The notes beneath the pieces were generated by a model. It saw nothing but the letters and a program-made list of their open reading frames with translations. It was not told the origin of the DNA and did not search any database. 64,000 nucleotides of DNA from Coenobita brevimanus (lineage: Eukaryota; Arthropoda; Malacostraca; Decapoda; Coenobitidae), in assembly GCA_032717465.1 (NCBI GenBank), contig CM064683.1:41233561-41297560 (forward strand). The letters run 5' to 3'. The position numbers and the translations under genes are program-made. Numbering within the stretch: position 1 is the stretch's first letter; each line of letters opens with the position of its first letter. Positions 35,291 to 45,679 of this stretch are shown here, piece after piece.

Positions 35291-35700
35291 TCTCCCCCTC
35301 CCCCTCACATCACACCACACCACTCCACAACAATCTACACTGCACCACACCACACCACACCACACCCTCGCTAGCTATTTCTCAAGCTGGTGGTGTGAGT
35401 GACAAAGTTTGGATCTTGATGGATGATAAGGGTGATGCTGCTTCTGGGTAGACACTTAGAAACGATCTTACCACTGACAGGCTCCTGTGACTTACATCCA
35501 GCTGAATGAAATCAACATAACTTTAGCTTAAGTTAAATACTAGAATTGTTCCAGCAATGAAAAAGTTAATCATACCTGTATTAACACTGCCTGTCTCCTT
35601 TTATTCACCTTTGAGATTAATACGAGGCAGTTTTCCGCGTCCTACTCTCTCTTTTTTTTTTTTTTACTTAATATATGTACAAAGGCGGATATATTGATCA
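35291..35700. other. Intergenic sequence, possible MITE remnant
   Basis: CAGCTGAATGAAATC at 35502 matches an internal motif of the CCCCTTCA-end family. Otherwise nothing is recognised; T13 near 35655. Confidence 0.4.
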
Positions 35701-35710
35701 TATTCCTTCC

Positions 35711-35757
35711 TCTCCTCCTCCTCCTCCTTATCATCATCATTGTCGTCGTCGTCGTCG

Positions 35758-35811
<54 letters not shown>

Positions 35812-35823
35812 CCCCCCCCCCCC
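35711..35823. repeat. (TCC)n-(GTC)n-(ATC)n then C14
   Basis: About 17 ATC units follow GTC and TCC runs; terminated by a long C homopolymer at 35810-35823. Confidence 0.95.
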
Positions 35824-36250
35824 GAAGAGTTTTGGAAACAACCTGCATAGTGTTCCCTGGAAAGCAATGGCGCTGTCTGAAAGGTTGAACGCAATTTTTA
35901 TTATACAGCCTTTTTTATGTGTTTCCCCTTCATTTTTTGCCGGCGGCCACACAAGCAGGGTGGCATGGGTTGACGTGGTTATGAAGGGGCGGCAGCCTGG
36001 TCTTGTAGTTATTATGAGATGGGATGAATTAAAAGGGGAGATGAACTGGTGTGACAAGCAGTAAGCGGCAAGCCCACCAATAATCGAGTATTTTAGTTAC
36101 TGTGGCATGCGTTGACGTGGATATGAAAGGGGACGCAGCCTGGTGTGACGGGAAGTAATCGGCATATTCACTAAAATTCAGTATCGTTGTTACTGGCAGT
36201 TTTGATCTAGGTATGAAGGCAACTCTTGTCGCTCACCTGACTGTATGAAT
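35824..36250. other. Intergenic sequence with a short internal duplication
   Basis: GTGGCATGGGTTGACGTGGT then TATGAAGGGGCGGCAGCCTG (about 35959) is repeated diverged at 36102-36145, an approximately 143-bp duplication. No gene recognised. Confidence 0.55.
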
Positions 36251-36620
36251 GGGGATGTAGGGAGGAGAAAAGAGGAAAGGGGAGGGTAAATAGGGCCAGG
36301 TGGGGAGGAGAGGGGAGGGAAAATAGGGTCGGGTGGGGAGGAGAGGGGAGGGATTAATTCGGTCAGGTGGGGAGGAGAGGGAAGGGAAAATAGAATCAGG
36401 TGGGGAGGAGAGATGAGGGAAAATGGGGTCAGGTGGGGAGGAGAAGGGAGGGATAATAGGATCAGGTGGGGAGGGGAGGGGAAGGATAATAGGGTCGAGT
36501 GGGGAGGAGAAAAGAAGGAAAAATAGTCAGGTGGGGAGGAGAGGGAGGGATAATAGGGTCAGCTGGGAAGGAGAGAGGAGGGATAATTATAGGGGCAGGT
36601 AGGGAGGCGAGGATGGGGAG
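36251..36620. repeat. 33-bp purine minisatellite, about 11 copies
   Basis: The unit is GGGTCAGGTGGGGAGGAGAG plus GGGAGGGATAATA with small variations. Purine-rich sequence continues to about 36990. Confidence 0.92.
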
Positions 36621-37017
36621 TGTGGAGGAATTGGAAGGAGGGGAGAAGGAATATGGCGGGGGATGGGGAGGTGGAGGAGAGGTTGGGATTTGAGGGAGTC
36701 GGAGAGGAAGTGAGATAGTAAAATGAAGACGGAGAGGAAAGGAGAAGGAAGTGAGGTGAATACACATGGAGCAGTGAGGATAAGATGAATGGGATTATTA
36801 GCAGATGGGGGGTAGAGGCTGGGGTTGTGGGGAGGCAATGGGGAAGATGGGAGAATAAACCTATAAGCAGATGGGGAGGAGAGTTAGGAAGGGGGAACCT
36901 GTATGTGGGAAAGAGGGGAGGAGAGGAAAGGAGAGTGATGGGCAATGAAGAGATGTATGAGGGAGATAGGGAATGAAAGTGGATGAGAGTGAATATACAG
37001 TGCGTACAGTAGTAATT

Positions 37018-37047
37018 GCTGTAGTAGTATGGTAGTAGTAGTAGAAA

Positions 37048-37104
<57 letters not shown>

Positions 37105-37105
37105 A
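37018..37105. repeat. (TAG)n and (GA)n microsatellite
   Basis: Imperfect GTA/TAG units, then (GA)n from 37083. Confidence 0.92.
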
Positions 37106-37499
37106 TTTCACCTTAGGTATTTACGTAGCAAGGAAAGGCACCACATTCTGGAGATGTCAGATACAACCTTCCCTCTTCCGTCCACTTAAAAAGGTATATC
37201 GATAATTAAAAAAGGAAAAGAAAAAAGAAAAAAGTCGTTTCGAGGGAGGAAAAACATAGCAAAGACAGTACGCTGTCGTACCGGGGAATCTGATATTTTT
37301 TAAGAAAATCCAAAGACATTAACATCATACAAAGAAGTCTACAAAAAAGTGAATACAGTCGTTTGGTGATAGAAAAACGTTATAATGAAAAAGAGGGTAT
37401 TTTCTGATAGTTTGTTTCTGCATAAACGAATAATTGATGCAAATAAATCTCTATCCATCTATCTACCTGTAAATGAATGTCTCCGTCTATCTGTTTCTG

Positions 37500-37502
<3 letters not shown>
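37106..37502. other. Intergenic sequence, no gene recognised
   Basis: A-rich; nothing recognisable. Confidence 0.4.

Positions 37503-37554
<52 letters not shown>
37503..37554. repeat. (CA)n microsatellite
   Basis: About 26 CA dinucleotides. Confidence 0.97.
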
Positions 37555-37557
<3 letters not shown>

Positions 37558-37950
37558 CCCATCCCTTCTCTCGTGTTTTTTAAATCCTGTCACAATATTT
37601 TTTTTTTATACACCTCACACATTTGGACAAATCCTCTCATTCTTCACCAGAGCCATGGAACCTTTTGTCGTCAGGTCGTTCCTCCATATGACCCTCCTTA
37701 TTTACGCCTCTTCCTGTCCCGCCTCAGAGGGTTAAGGCATCGGAGGGAGCGAGGACATACAGCCAAAGAAACAGCCATCTCCTCAGTTCCGTCTGAAGGA
37801 AATTTACAGCTGGCGAAATACAGTGAAAACCCCTATCACTGCCAGTACGTGTTTCAGATGCTTCGCTTTTTCCTCTATGTGTTCGTCAGGCTTTGGGGAG
37901 ATACTAGTGTCACTGTGAATGTATAGGCAGTAAGGGAGTCAGTGAATGCT
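37555..37950. other. Intergenic sequence, no gene recognised
   Basis: Moderately complex sequence with two overlapping open frames; neither resembles a family I know. Confidence 0.35.
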
Positions 37951-37954
37951 ATAT

Positions 37955-38055
37955 TTAACCCCTTCAAGTCAAAGATTTTCCCTCTAACCTTAAGAATATC
38001 GTCTGGAGGTAGCAAGAATAAAATTAAGAATGTATCATAGTGCTGAAGGGGTTAA
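37955..38055 (+). mobile_element. MITE, best copy of CCCCTTCA-end family
   Basis: TTAACCCCTTCAAGTC at the left and GTGCTGAAGGGGTTAA at the right give inverted ends CCCCTTCA flanked by TTAA on both sides, with an internal ATCGTCTGGAGGTAGCAAGA motif. TTAA duplications plus a C-rich terminus are features of piggyBac-type elements; at 101 bp it has no coding capacity. The superfamily link is inference. Confidence 0.7.
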
Positions 38056-38154
38056 AGACGCCCTGAATTCGTAAGCATTTTTTTTTTTACAGTATATGGC
38101 GTGTTCTGATTTTCTTGGATGTAAATTACGAAGTTTGAGTCGATGTAAAACGGG

Positions 38155-38960
38155 TGTAGATAATATAGTGTTGTGGTGTAAAGGTGTGGTAATGTGTTGC
38201 TGTGGTAGTGTGGTGGTGGGGTGTGGTGGTGTGGTAGTGTAATGCTGTGGTATCATGATGGTGTGACGTGGTAGTATGGTAGTGTTTTAGTGTGATGGCG
38301 TGATGTGGCCGTGGGGTGGTGTGATAGTGTCGTGGTGTGGTAGTATGATGGTGTGGTAATGTGATGGTCGGGTAGTGTGGTGCTCTTGTTTTCTGGAATT
38401 GTAGTGGTGTGATAGATTAGTAGCGTGGTACTGTGTTGTTGTGGTAGCGTGGCAGTGTGATGGTGTGGGTTAATGGTTGTGTGGTAGTGTGGTGGTGTGA
38501 TTCTGTATTAGTGTGGTATGGCGGTGTGGTAGTGTGATGATGAGGTAGTGTGGCTCCGTGGCAGTGTGATGTGGTAGTGCGGTGCTGTGGTAGTGTGATG
38601 CTGTGGTAGAGAGGTAGTGTGGTAAAGTGGTGGTGGTGGTGTACTGTGGCGGTGTGGTGGTATGGTAGTGTGATGGTGTGGCATTGTAACGGTGTGGTAG
38701 TGTGGCAGTGTCACAGTGCGGCTATGTTATACTGTGAAAGTGTAGTGGTGTAGTGTGGTAGCGCAGGTGTGTGGTAGTGTATTAGTGTGGTGATGTGGTA
38801 GTGAGGTGGAATACCTGGAATGGTAGTGTGATAACATGAAGATATGGTTGTGTGGTTGTGTGATAGTACTGTAGTGTGGCAGTTTTGTGAGATGTGGTGA
38901 AGTAGTGTGGCAGTGTGGTGATGTGGGAGTGTTGTGGTGTGGTGGTAACTCTTGTGGTAA
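38155..38960. repeat. Degenerate GTGGTAGTGTG satellite (~800 bp)
   Basis: Words GTGGTAGTGTGATGGTGTGG recur with 8-12 bp spacing and high divergence, on the same strand as the CR1 5' UTR that starts about 350 bp downstream and uses similar words. Confidence 0.9.
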
Positions 38961-39037
38961 CCAGCTGCCCTACTGTTTTTTTCACTCCACTGGGAAATTA
39001 ACCTAGCATTGGTTAAAATCCAACTTGACATATTGCG

Positions 39038-39106
<69 letters not shown>

Positions 39107-39199
39107 CATTGTCGCTTTCATTAACGCCACAGTATGTCTGTTCATGCCTCCATAATATTAAGGTGTTTATATGTTTGCTGTGGTTCGTGTTTGTTATCC

Positions 39200-39265
<66 letters not shown>
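39038..39265. repeat. Two (TG)n microsatellites
   Basis: About 33 TG units at 39039-39103 and about 32 at 39203-39264, separated by 100 bp of unique sequence. Confidence 0.97.
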
Positions 39266-39309
39266 TTTTTTCATACACTTCTACATCAACTCCTCTACAC
39301 TACACGAGT

Positions 39310-39515
39310 CGCTCTCGTGAGGCCAGTCAGCTCAGACATGCCTGAGACCTGTGGTAGTGTTGTGCTAGTGTGCTTTAGTGATCTGTGATAGTGGTTGTGT
39401 TAGTGTGTTGTTGTGATCAGCGATAGTGCTGTGCTAGTGATCCGTGAGAGTGTGTGTTGTGGTGACCCGTAGTGACCCGTGATAGTGTGTTCTACCTTGT
39501 GTGAACTAGTGCGTA
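39310..39515 (+). other. CR1-like 5' UTR with internal repeats
   Basis: Three to four loose repeats of GTGATCCGTGATAGTGTG-type sequence (about 39379, 39416, 39446, 39467) precede the ORF1 ATG. LINE 5' UTRs commonly contain internal promoters and short tandem units. Its left edge blends into CACTACACGAGTCGCTCTCG sequence, so the true start is uncertain. Confidence 0.5.
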
Positions 39516-40382
39516 ATGGCTTCCTCGGCAGAGAGCTGTGTCCCCACTGCAGGTACTGAAAAGGACTACCTTGAATTAAAGGAGGAACTTCTCGAACTGA
39601 AGCGGGAGGTACAAATTCTCAGACAGGAGAAGGCACAGATGAGGGAATTGTTGGAGGAGATGTTGGAGGAGAAAGAGAAAAAGGCTGAAGGTTGGACACT
39701 GGTTAACAAGGGTGCAACGAAGTTCACTCTTAAAAAGCAAACGGAAATTAAGACAACTAATGCATTCGACGCACTACGGGATGAATGTGAAGGGAAGGCA
39801 GAGAGGGAAGTAGAGGAGAAGGACGGTGAGAGAACTTCCAGTACAGGTAAGTATAAACAGAACAAGAAAGGTAAGAAAAATGTTGTTGTTGTTGGAGACT
39901 CCCAGGTAAGATATCTGAACAGGGCCATGTATACTCCACTCGCTAAACATGTGTGTCTTCCAGGGGCCAGGGTGGCTAATGTGGTAGAAAAAATTTCAAA
40001 TATCGTAAAGGAAAGTGGTGACAAACCCACTGTGTGCCTCAGTGTAGGAGGCAATGATATTAGTAGCCGTAAGAGTGAGGTACTGTGGAAAAGGTACAAG
40101 TTGATGTTAGAAAAGGTTAGGGAGAGGGAAGGAACCCCTGTAGTGCTTGGTGTTTTACCAAGGTGGCAGGTTGGAAGGGAATGGTTGAGCAGGGCAATAG
40201 GGTTTAATTGCCGCCTTGAAAGGTATTGCAAAGATAATGCAATACCTTTCATAGACAGCTGGGACCGGTTTTATGGACGGAGTGCCTTGTATAGTTGGGA
40301 TGGGACTCATCTTAGCAGGCAGGGAGTTACTGTTTTAGCTGGAATGATAGATAGGGAGTTGGAGGGATTTTTTCGAGATTGA
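39516..40382 (+). CDS. LINE ORF1: coiled coil plus SGNH esterase domain
   Basis: 288 residues. Residues about 17-57 are a Glu/Leu/Lys-rich coiled coil (LELKEELLELKREVQILRQE), probably for oligomerisation. A basic, polar linker (about 100-121, ending KKGKK) follows. Residues 122-285 form an SGNH-hydrolase-like domain: block I GDSQV (Ser129), block II LPGAR (Gly150), block III GGND (Asn180) and block V DGTHLS (Asp262, His265), so every expected catalytic residue is present. In CR1-group elements ORF1 proteins of this layout bind RNA and may act on lipids or membranes, but their role in retrotransposition is unsettled. The ATG at 39516 gives the coiled coil at the N-terminus. The stop TGA (40380-40382) overlaps the start of the ORF2 frame. 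Confidence 0.92.
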   Translation: MASSAESCVPTAGTEKDYLELKEELLELKREVQILRQEKAQMRELLEEMLEEKEKKAEGWTLVNKGATKFTLKKQTEIKTTNAFDALRDECEGKAEREVEEKDGERTSSTGKYKQNKKGKKNVVVVGDSQVRYLNRAMYTPLAKHVCLPGARVANVVEKISNIVKESGDKPTVCLSVGGNDISSRKSEVLWKRYKLMLEKVREREGTPVVLGVLPRWQVGREWLSRAIGFNCRLERYCKDNAIPFIDSWDRFYGRSALYSWDGTHLSRQGVTVLAGMIDRELEGFFRD

Positions 40383-42599
40383 GAAGTAGGTGTACAGGAA
40401 GATGCAGCAACTACACTCAGAAATCATTATTACCATGTTTGGATAGATGCATCGATACTTGCAAAATTAAGAACAAAAGTTCAACCAATAGTGTAGATAC
40501 ATCCACTCAGGCACCTCAAATTGAGCAGGCGATGATAGATGATAGAACAAGCAATGATAGAAGGGCGATAAGCGATAGAAGGGCGATAAGCGATAGTACA
40601 AAAAATTGTTATATTAGTAAAGTAAAGAGTTTCCCAGTTAGTAATAAAATAAATAACAGCAAATGCCAAGGTAGAGGCATAACTACTAGTAATAATCTGA
40701 AAGTGTACTACACAAACAGCCGGAGTTTACGTAATAAAATGGATGAACTGAGGGCTTTAATTTGTACAGAGAAAATAGACATTGCCGTTATTAGTGAAAC
40801 TTGGATGAATACAGACACTCGAGAATTTTTAGCAGAATATCAGATAAAAGGCTATAATATTTTTGTGTCAAACCGTCAGGGAAGAAAGGGGGGAGGGGTA
40901 GCTATTTATGTAAAGGATTCATTAATCTGTTATAATAAAGAAGACATTAAAGTAAATAGGGACACAGAAAGTGTCTGGGTTGAAATTAGTAACAATAGGG
41001 AGAAATTAGTCTTAGGAGCAATTTACAGATCTCCTAAATTAAGTAGAGCTGATAGTAAATACCTCTGGGAGGAAATTAGGAAAGCATCACAGTCCAGCTT
41101 AGTAATAATTGTAGGGGACCTTAATCTGCCAAGGATAGATTGGAGAAATCAGACAGGAGATGCAGAGTCAGAGGAATTTCTAGAGGTAGTACAGGATAAT
41201 TTCCTTTATCAGTATATCAGGGAGCCCACCAGAGGTAATAATATACTAGATTTGGTTTTAGCTAATAAAGAAAATATCATTAGCGATATAGAGGTTGGTG
41301 GACGACTTGGTAATAGCGATCATGAAGAAATTAAGTTCAAATTTATTTGGGATGTCTGTTCCACTGAAAATACCTCCACCGTTCCTAATTTTCGTCTAGG
41401 AGATTTCGATGGCTTAAGAGCTTATTTTCGAACGGTATTCCACAGGGAGATTAGCTATTTGAGGGAATGCCAGGTCAGTGGGGATTCCCAGGTCATAGGT
41501 CAGGCGCAGGAAGCACGTGGGGATGTCCGTCAGGTGTCTGTGAGGGAGGAGGTGGTAGATAGGAATGTAGTCCAGGTGACGGAAATTAACTCAGCTACAG
41601 TACCAAGCAGACGTTCGACCAGTGAGAAGTATAACGAGTTAATAAATATAATACACGGAGGCCAAGATAGATATATTCCTTCAAAGCCGTTTAGAACTAA
41701 TAATTCGGAACCTAGATGGTTAAACAACAGATTAAAATCTCTCATAGGCCAAAGGAAAGGAATATATAGAAAAATAAAACGTGGAGAGGAACACTTACGT
41801 AACCGGTACACAATTTTAAATAGAGAAGTAAAGAGGGAGATAAGAAAAGCAAAGAGAAGTTATGAAATTAAGGTTGCCAGTGAATCAAAAGAAAACCCCA
41901 AGGGTTTTTATCAAATGTACCGAACGAAAAATAAAGACAGGATAGGACCACTCAGAACAGAATCAGATGACATTACCAGTGAAGATAAAGAAATGTGCTC
42001 CATCCTAAATAATTATTTCATATCAGTATTCACCAAGGAAAATCTAAGCCTGGTCCCTCAAGCAGCAAATATTTACCATGAGAATACGGAAAATATTCTT
42101 AGTAAAATAACCATTAGTAAGGAGGACGTATTGAAAGAAATTAATAAGTTAAAACCTCAAAAATCGCCAGGTCCGGACGATATATATGCAAAAATTATAA
42201 AGGAAACCAAAGAAGAATTATGTCAGCCACTTTTAACGTTATTTAATGACTCTTTAAGTTCAGGAGAAGTTCCAGAGGCGTGGAAAACCGCAAACGTAGT
42301 GCCCATCTTTAAAAAGGGTGATAAATCAGCTGCGTCGAATTATCGTCCGATAAGTCTAACGTCAATAGTAGGAAAAATGTTAGAGTCAATTTTGGCAAAT
42401 AAGATTAGAGAACACTTAGAAAGATTTAATCTTATAAACGAAAGTCAGCACGGATTCAGGCAAGGACGATCCTGCCTCACAAATTTGTTGTCATTCTGCT
42501 CGGAGGTCTATGAGGCAGTAGATAGCGATAAAGCTTACGATGTTATTTATCTGGACTTTAGTAAAGCTTTTGATAGGGTCCCACACGAAAGGTTAGTTA
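40379..42599 (+). CDS. LINE ORF2, 5' part: APE endonuclease and RT N-terminal half
   Basis: The frame is open from 40355; the first in-frame ATG is at 40532, while a TTG at 40379 overlaps the ORF1 stop (TTGA). Numbering from the TTG, residues about 106-320 are an APE-type endonuclease: YTNSRS (Asn113), ISETW (Glu140), GAIYRSP (Tyr216), GDLN (Asp247, Asn249), ILDLVL (Asp291) and NSDH (313-315). This domain nicks target DNA. The RT domain follows with KSPGPDD, WKTANVVPIFKKGD, NYRPISLTS, HGFRQGRS and motif A IYLDFSKAFDRV, giving the first catalytic Asp. After Val740 the frame enters the left mariner end and stops 14 codons later at 42641-42643. Confidence 0.92.
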
Positions 42600-43925
42600 C
42601 GAAGGGTGATCAGAAAGTAATGACAGTTCGTGCTATAACATGAAAACCTTGAATGATGGGAGGTAGGGGAGCAAGGAGAGTGCAGAGTTGCCTGTCCTTA
42701 CGAGTTTGAACTTGTCGCCGTATGCCTGACTTTTCTTGTTTTATTGTTGTGAGTGAATGCTTCACTCTTGTTTTTGCTCTCTGGCCAGAAACATGGATTA
42801 CTCGAAAGAAGGCTGCAGGTTCTACATTTTTACGAGGTGGAAACTGGGAAAGAAAGCAACAGAGATTCGAGGGGAATTATTACAAGTTTATCCAGACACT
42901 ACTCCTTCCCTGGAAACTGTTTCCCGCTGGATTCGTGCTTTCACAGCAGGAAAAACTGAATTGAAAGATGAACAACGCTCTGGACGCCCCCGGACCTCCG
43001 TGACCGAAGCAACAACTGTCCGTGCACGGTCCATCATTGACGAGGATCCAACTGTAACTCTTAGGTTCTTAGCCTTGGAGCTTGATATCAGTTATGGGAG
43101 TGCATATGACATCGTGCATGAACAATTACACCTGAGGAAGAAGTGTTCTCGATGGATACCCCATTTGTTGACTGATGAGCAAAAGGCTGAACGGGTGAGG
43201 ATTTGTCGTGTCTGGCTTGCTGAATTTGAACCAAATGGTCCAAAAAGGTTCTCAGATGTTGCTACTGGAGATGAGTGTTGGATTTCATTCTTCACAACCC
43301 GTGACAAGCAGTCAAACATGGTGTGGTTGGGCGATGAAGACCCTCGACCTCAGATTTTGAAGGAAGGATTTCGCAGCCGGAAGCGCCTTTTCACCATCTT
43401 TTTCAATTCTCAAGGACCAATATCCGTGGATGTGATGCCTGAAAAGTCCACTATCACAGCCCAATACTACACAGACCAGGTCCTTCCACAAGTCTTGGAA
43501 CACAAGGCCAACACCGCACCAACCCGCCGTCGGTCTCGCCTTTTGCTGCACCATGACAATGCTGCACCCCACAAAGCTCGCCTCAATATGCAGTACCTGG
43601 AACAACAAGGTATAACTCTGCTCCCCCACCCACCCTACTCCCCTGACCTGGCTCCCTTTGACTTGGTTGTTTCCAAAAATTAAATCTGCCATCGCTGGGA
43701 AGCAATTTCATCGCATCCAAGACTTGGCACGGACCGTCAATTCAGAACTCCAAAGTATACCGTCTTCAGAGTACCACGCTTGCTTCATGAAGTGGAGAAA
43801 GAGAATGGAACGCTGCATAGAGGTTGGAGGGGAGTACTTTGAAGGAATGTGAGTCATAGTTTGATAGTTCTTCATGCTAATAAAAGTTTATGGACTCACT
43901 GTCATTTCTTTCTAATCACCCCTCG
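42600..43925 (+). mobile_element. mariner transposon inserted in LINE ORF2
   Basis: 1,326 bp bounded by 27-bp inverted repeats (42600-42626, starting CGAAGGGTGATCAGAAAG; 43899-43925, reverse complement starting CGAGGGGTGATTAGAAAG) matching at 24 of 27 positions. The flanking dinucleotide TA (42598-42599 and 43926-43927) is the expected target duplication. It contains one transposase gene in the same orientation as the host LINE. The size is normal for a full-length mariner. Confidence 0.95.
42793..43852 (+). pseudogene. mariner transposase, one frameshift
   Basis: The likely start is the ATG at 42793 (MDYSKEGCRFYIFTRWKLGK), giving an N-terminal helix-turn-helix pair. The WIRAFTAGKTELKDEQRSGR region is the second helix-turn-helix plus GRPR-like linker. 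The catalytic triad is complete: ATGDECW, LLHHDNAAPH and SPDLAPFD, with exactly 34 residues between the second and third Asp, i.e. DD34D. Immediately after APFDL the frame breaks near 43665-43675, apparently by a 2-nt loss in the DxWLFPKIK region. The remaining 60 residues (LFPKIKSAIAGKQFHRIQDL to the stop at 43852) continue in the next frame. The product would end at 43683, lacking the C-terminus, so this copy is probably inactive though its ends could still be used in trans. Confidence 0.93.
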
Positions 43926-44949
43926 TAGAAAGGTTCGAGCACACGGTATAGACGGCGATATCTTAAAATGGATAGAATCCTGGCTGAAAGGACGAATGCA
44001 GAGAGTATTAATAAATGGAACTAAGTCGGACTGGGGATTAGTAACTAGCGGTGTACCACAGGGTTCAGTACTCGGTCCCTTATTATTTATCATATATATA
44101 AATGATCTAGACTTAGGAGTCAATAGCAGCATCAGCAAATTTGCCGACGATACAAAAATAGGGCGTATCATTAACTCGACTGACGATTGCCATAACTTAC
44201 AAAAAGACCTCGATACATTGTCCAAGTGGTCTAAAACTTGGCAAATGGAATTTAACGTTGAAAAATGTAAAGTACTTAACGTAGGCAAGACCATTGGAGA
44301 TACTAAATACAGCTTAGATAACAAAGAAATTAGCAAATCGGAATGCGAGAGAGATCTAGGAGTTATGATTAGTAACGACCTTAAACCTAGGCAACAGTGT
44401 ATTAATGCGAGAAATAAAGCAAATAGGGTCCTAGGATTTATTGCGAGAAGCGTGAGCAATAGATCATCTAAAGTAATACTGAAACTTTATCTAGCATTAG
44501 TAAGGCCACATTTAGACTACGCAGTACAATTTTGGTGTCCTTACTATAGAATGGATATTAATTCGTTAGAAAATGTACAGAGAAGAATGACTAAAATGAT
44601 ACATGACGTCCGGAACCTGTCATATGAAGACAGACTGAAAAGACTAAGTCTGCATTCGCTAGAGAGGCGTAGAGTAAGGGGAGACTTAATTGAGGTGTTT
44701 AAGTGGATGAATGGTATAAATAAGGGAGATATTAGCAAGGTACTTAAAGTGAGCATACAGGATAGAACTAGAAATAATGGTTTCAAACTAGAAAAATTCC
44801 GTTTCAGTAAGGAAATCGGTAGAAATTGGTTTGGTAATAGAGTAGTAGACGAATGGAATAAGCTACCTAGTAAAGTAGTTGCTGCCTCTTCCATTGAGAG
44901 TTTCAAGCATAGGCTAGATAAGCATATGACAAATAAGGGGTGGATATAG
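43926..44949 (+). CDS. LINE ORF2, 3' part: RT C-terminal half and C-terminal domain
   Basis: It resumes precisely after the right TA of mariner in the same frame as the upstream part (RKVRAHGIDGDILKWIESWL). RT motifs: SGVPQGSVLGPLLFIIYIND (motif B region), KFADDTK (FADD box, 44140-44151, catalytic Asp pair), then LGVMISNDL and the thumb/C-terminal region with RPHLDYAVQFWCPYY and LENVQRRMTKMIHDVRNLSY, ending FKHRLDKHMTNKGWI and TAG. Upstream and downstream parts together total about 1,080 codons from the TTG, or about 1,029 from the first ATG, within the usual range for CR1 ORF2. Translation is now blocked by mariner. Confidence 0.92.
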
Positions 44950-45260
44950 AATAAAGAAAATCTTATAACCAATACTAATTCAAAAAAAATTTCTTTTCAG
45001 GTTACACTATGATAGTCTCTATTCTCCTTTCACACTTTCCTGTAAAATGTCCACGCCAGTTTTTCTATACGGCGTGGTGTTCTTTCTGACTTTTTCCTGC
45101 CGGCTTCGGCTGGAGGGTTTGGAGGGCGGGGGAGAGCCTTCTTCTTTGCTGTCCTTATCTCATTCTAGTAGTTCAGTTACCCTTCTAGGAGCTGCCTAGC
45201 ATGGGCTAACCGGCCTACTGCAGTTATCCTCTCTTCTTATGTTCTTATGTTCTTATGTTC
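44950..45260 (+). other. CR1-like 3' UTR and TTCTTATG tail
   Basis: About 285 bp of UTR contain CCTGCCGGCTTCGGCTGGAG with a short hairpin (GCCG/CGGC) and end in three tandem TTCTTATG units (45234-45257). Octanucleotide 3' tails of this type, rather than poly(A), are typical of CR1 elements. A diverged fragment of the same UTR occurs near 55.65-55.74 kb. Confidence 0.8.
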
Positions 45261-45640
45261 TATATACATACATATAGATATACATAAAATATGAGATATG
45301 CATACACAACAAAAACATATACCGTACAAACATATACCCACGTACAGACATGTCATAAATACACATACATATACACATATATACATACATATACACACAT
45401 ATATACATACATATACACACACATATACATATACATAAATATACGCACATACACACATACATACATGCACATATACGCACACATGCATATATATACACAT
45501 ATACATACATATATACACACACACACATATATACACATATACTCATACATACACATACCCATACTGCATCCACCCATATACACACACATACATAAATACA
45601 TATATGCACATACATATACAGACATACCTATATACAAGGA
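45258..45640. repeat. (ATAC)/(CATA) compound microsatellite
   Basis: ACATATACACACATATATAC words without a strict unit, starting immediately after the LINE tail. Confidence 0.93.
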
Positions 45641-45679
45641 CGTATAGAGGTGATGTGGGATTAAAATATATGAATTGTG

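Larger units (their letters stand above)
39310..45260 (+). mobile_element. CR1-like LINE, near full length, interrupted by mariner
   Basis: Composed of a 5' UTR (about 39310-39515), ORF1, ORF2, a ~290-bp 3' UTR and a terminal TTCTTATG repeat. An esterase-type ORF1, an APE-endonuclease plus RT ORF2 and an octanucleotide tail together fit the CR1 group. Without the 1,326-bp mariner the element is about 4.6 kb. Apart from the insertion I see no stop or frameshift in either ORF, suggesting a young copy. The 5' boundary is approximate and no target duplication could be defined, as usual for CR1. Confidence 0.88.

Noticed and set aside
39566..40252. 228-codon minus-strand frame opposite LINE ORF1
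   Set aside because: Shadow of a well-supported ORF with catalytic motifs on the plus strand.
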